Below, piece after piece: positions 59,725 through 64,000 of a DNA stretch of 64,000 nucleotides (position 1 is its first letter; each line of letters opens with the position of its first letter). A program made the position numbers and the translations under genes. Location of the stretch: the NCBI RefSeq assembly GCF_040436345.1, contig NC_133230.1, forward strand, positions 6,345,297 to 6,409,296. Direction: 5' to 3'. The DNA comes from Pagrus major. Taxonomy: Eukaryota > Chordata > Actinopteri > Spariformes > Sparidae. Below the pieces are notes generated by a model that worked only from the letters and a program-made list of their open reading frames with translations, ran no database searches and was not told the origin of the DNA.

Positions 59725-64000
<4,276 letters not shown>

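Overview
This 64 kb window is vertebrate nuclear DNA, most likely from a teleost fish. The evidence is spliced genes with short introns, GT-AG junctions, many CA/TG microsatellites, and several repeat families that I recognise from fish genomes. It holds five protein-coding genes. Where a gene lies wholly inside the window, every exon joins in frame without gaps. I saw no rRNA, functional tRNA, CRISPR array or prokaryotic operon.

Layout, left to right. (1) lgmn (legumain, lysosomal asparaginyl endopeptidase), minus strand, 91-8257 plus a 5' UTR exon near 8602-8660. The last few codons lie beyond the left edge. (2) pcnx1 (pecanex 1, a very large multi-pass membrane protein), minus strand, 36 coding exons between 11286 and 42940, encoding 2333 residues. 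(3) med6 (Mediator subunit 6), minus strand, 8 exons, 44909-48893, 246 residues. (4) ttc9 (TPR protein 9A), plus strand, 3 exons, 50526-54602, 248 residues. (5) map3k9 (mixed-lineage kinase 1), minus strand, its last 8 coding exons, 59725-63639. Its SH3 domain and most of the kinase domain lie beyond the right edge.

The genes do not form a pathway. They are a block of conserved linkage: MED6, TTC9, MAP3K9 and PCNX1 are neighbours on human 14q24.2, from memory. Here pcnx1 sits beside med6 rather than map3k9, which one inversion of the three-gene block would explain, and lgmn has become its neighbour.

Introns and intergenic DNA contain old transposable elements. These include a PIF/Harbinger transposase relic in a pcnx1 intron, several short non-autonomous DNA elements with terminal inverted repeats, a SINE-like fragment, and one element nested inside another at 57.6-58.3 kb. 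I found no clearly new biological system. The best leads are a GC-AG intron in lgmn, an MITF/TFE-type M-box upstream of lgmn, the nested insertion, a small repeat family shared by lgmn and med6 introns, and a long CA microsatellite just after the ttc9 exon 1 donor. Exon coordinates were derived by hand from splice signals, reading phase and remembered family sequences. No alignment was run.
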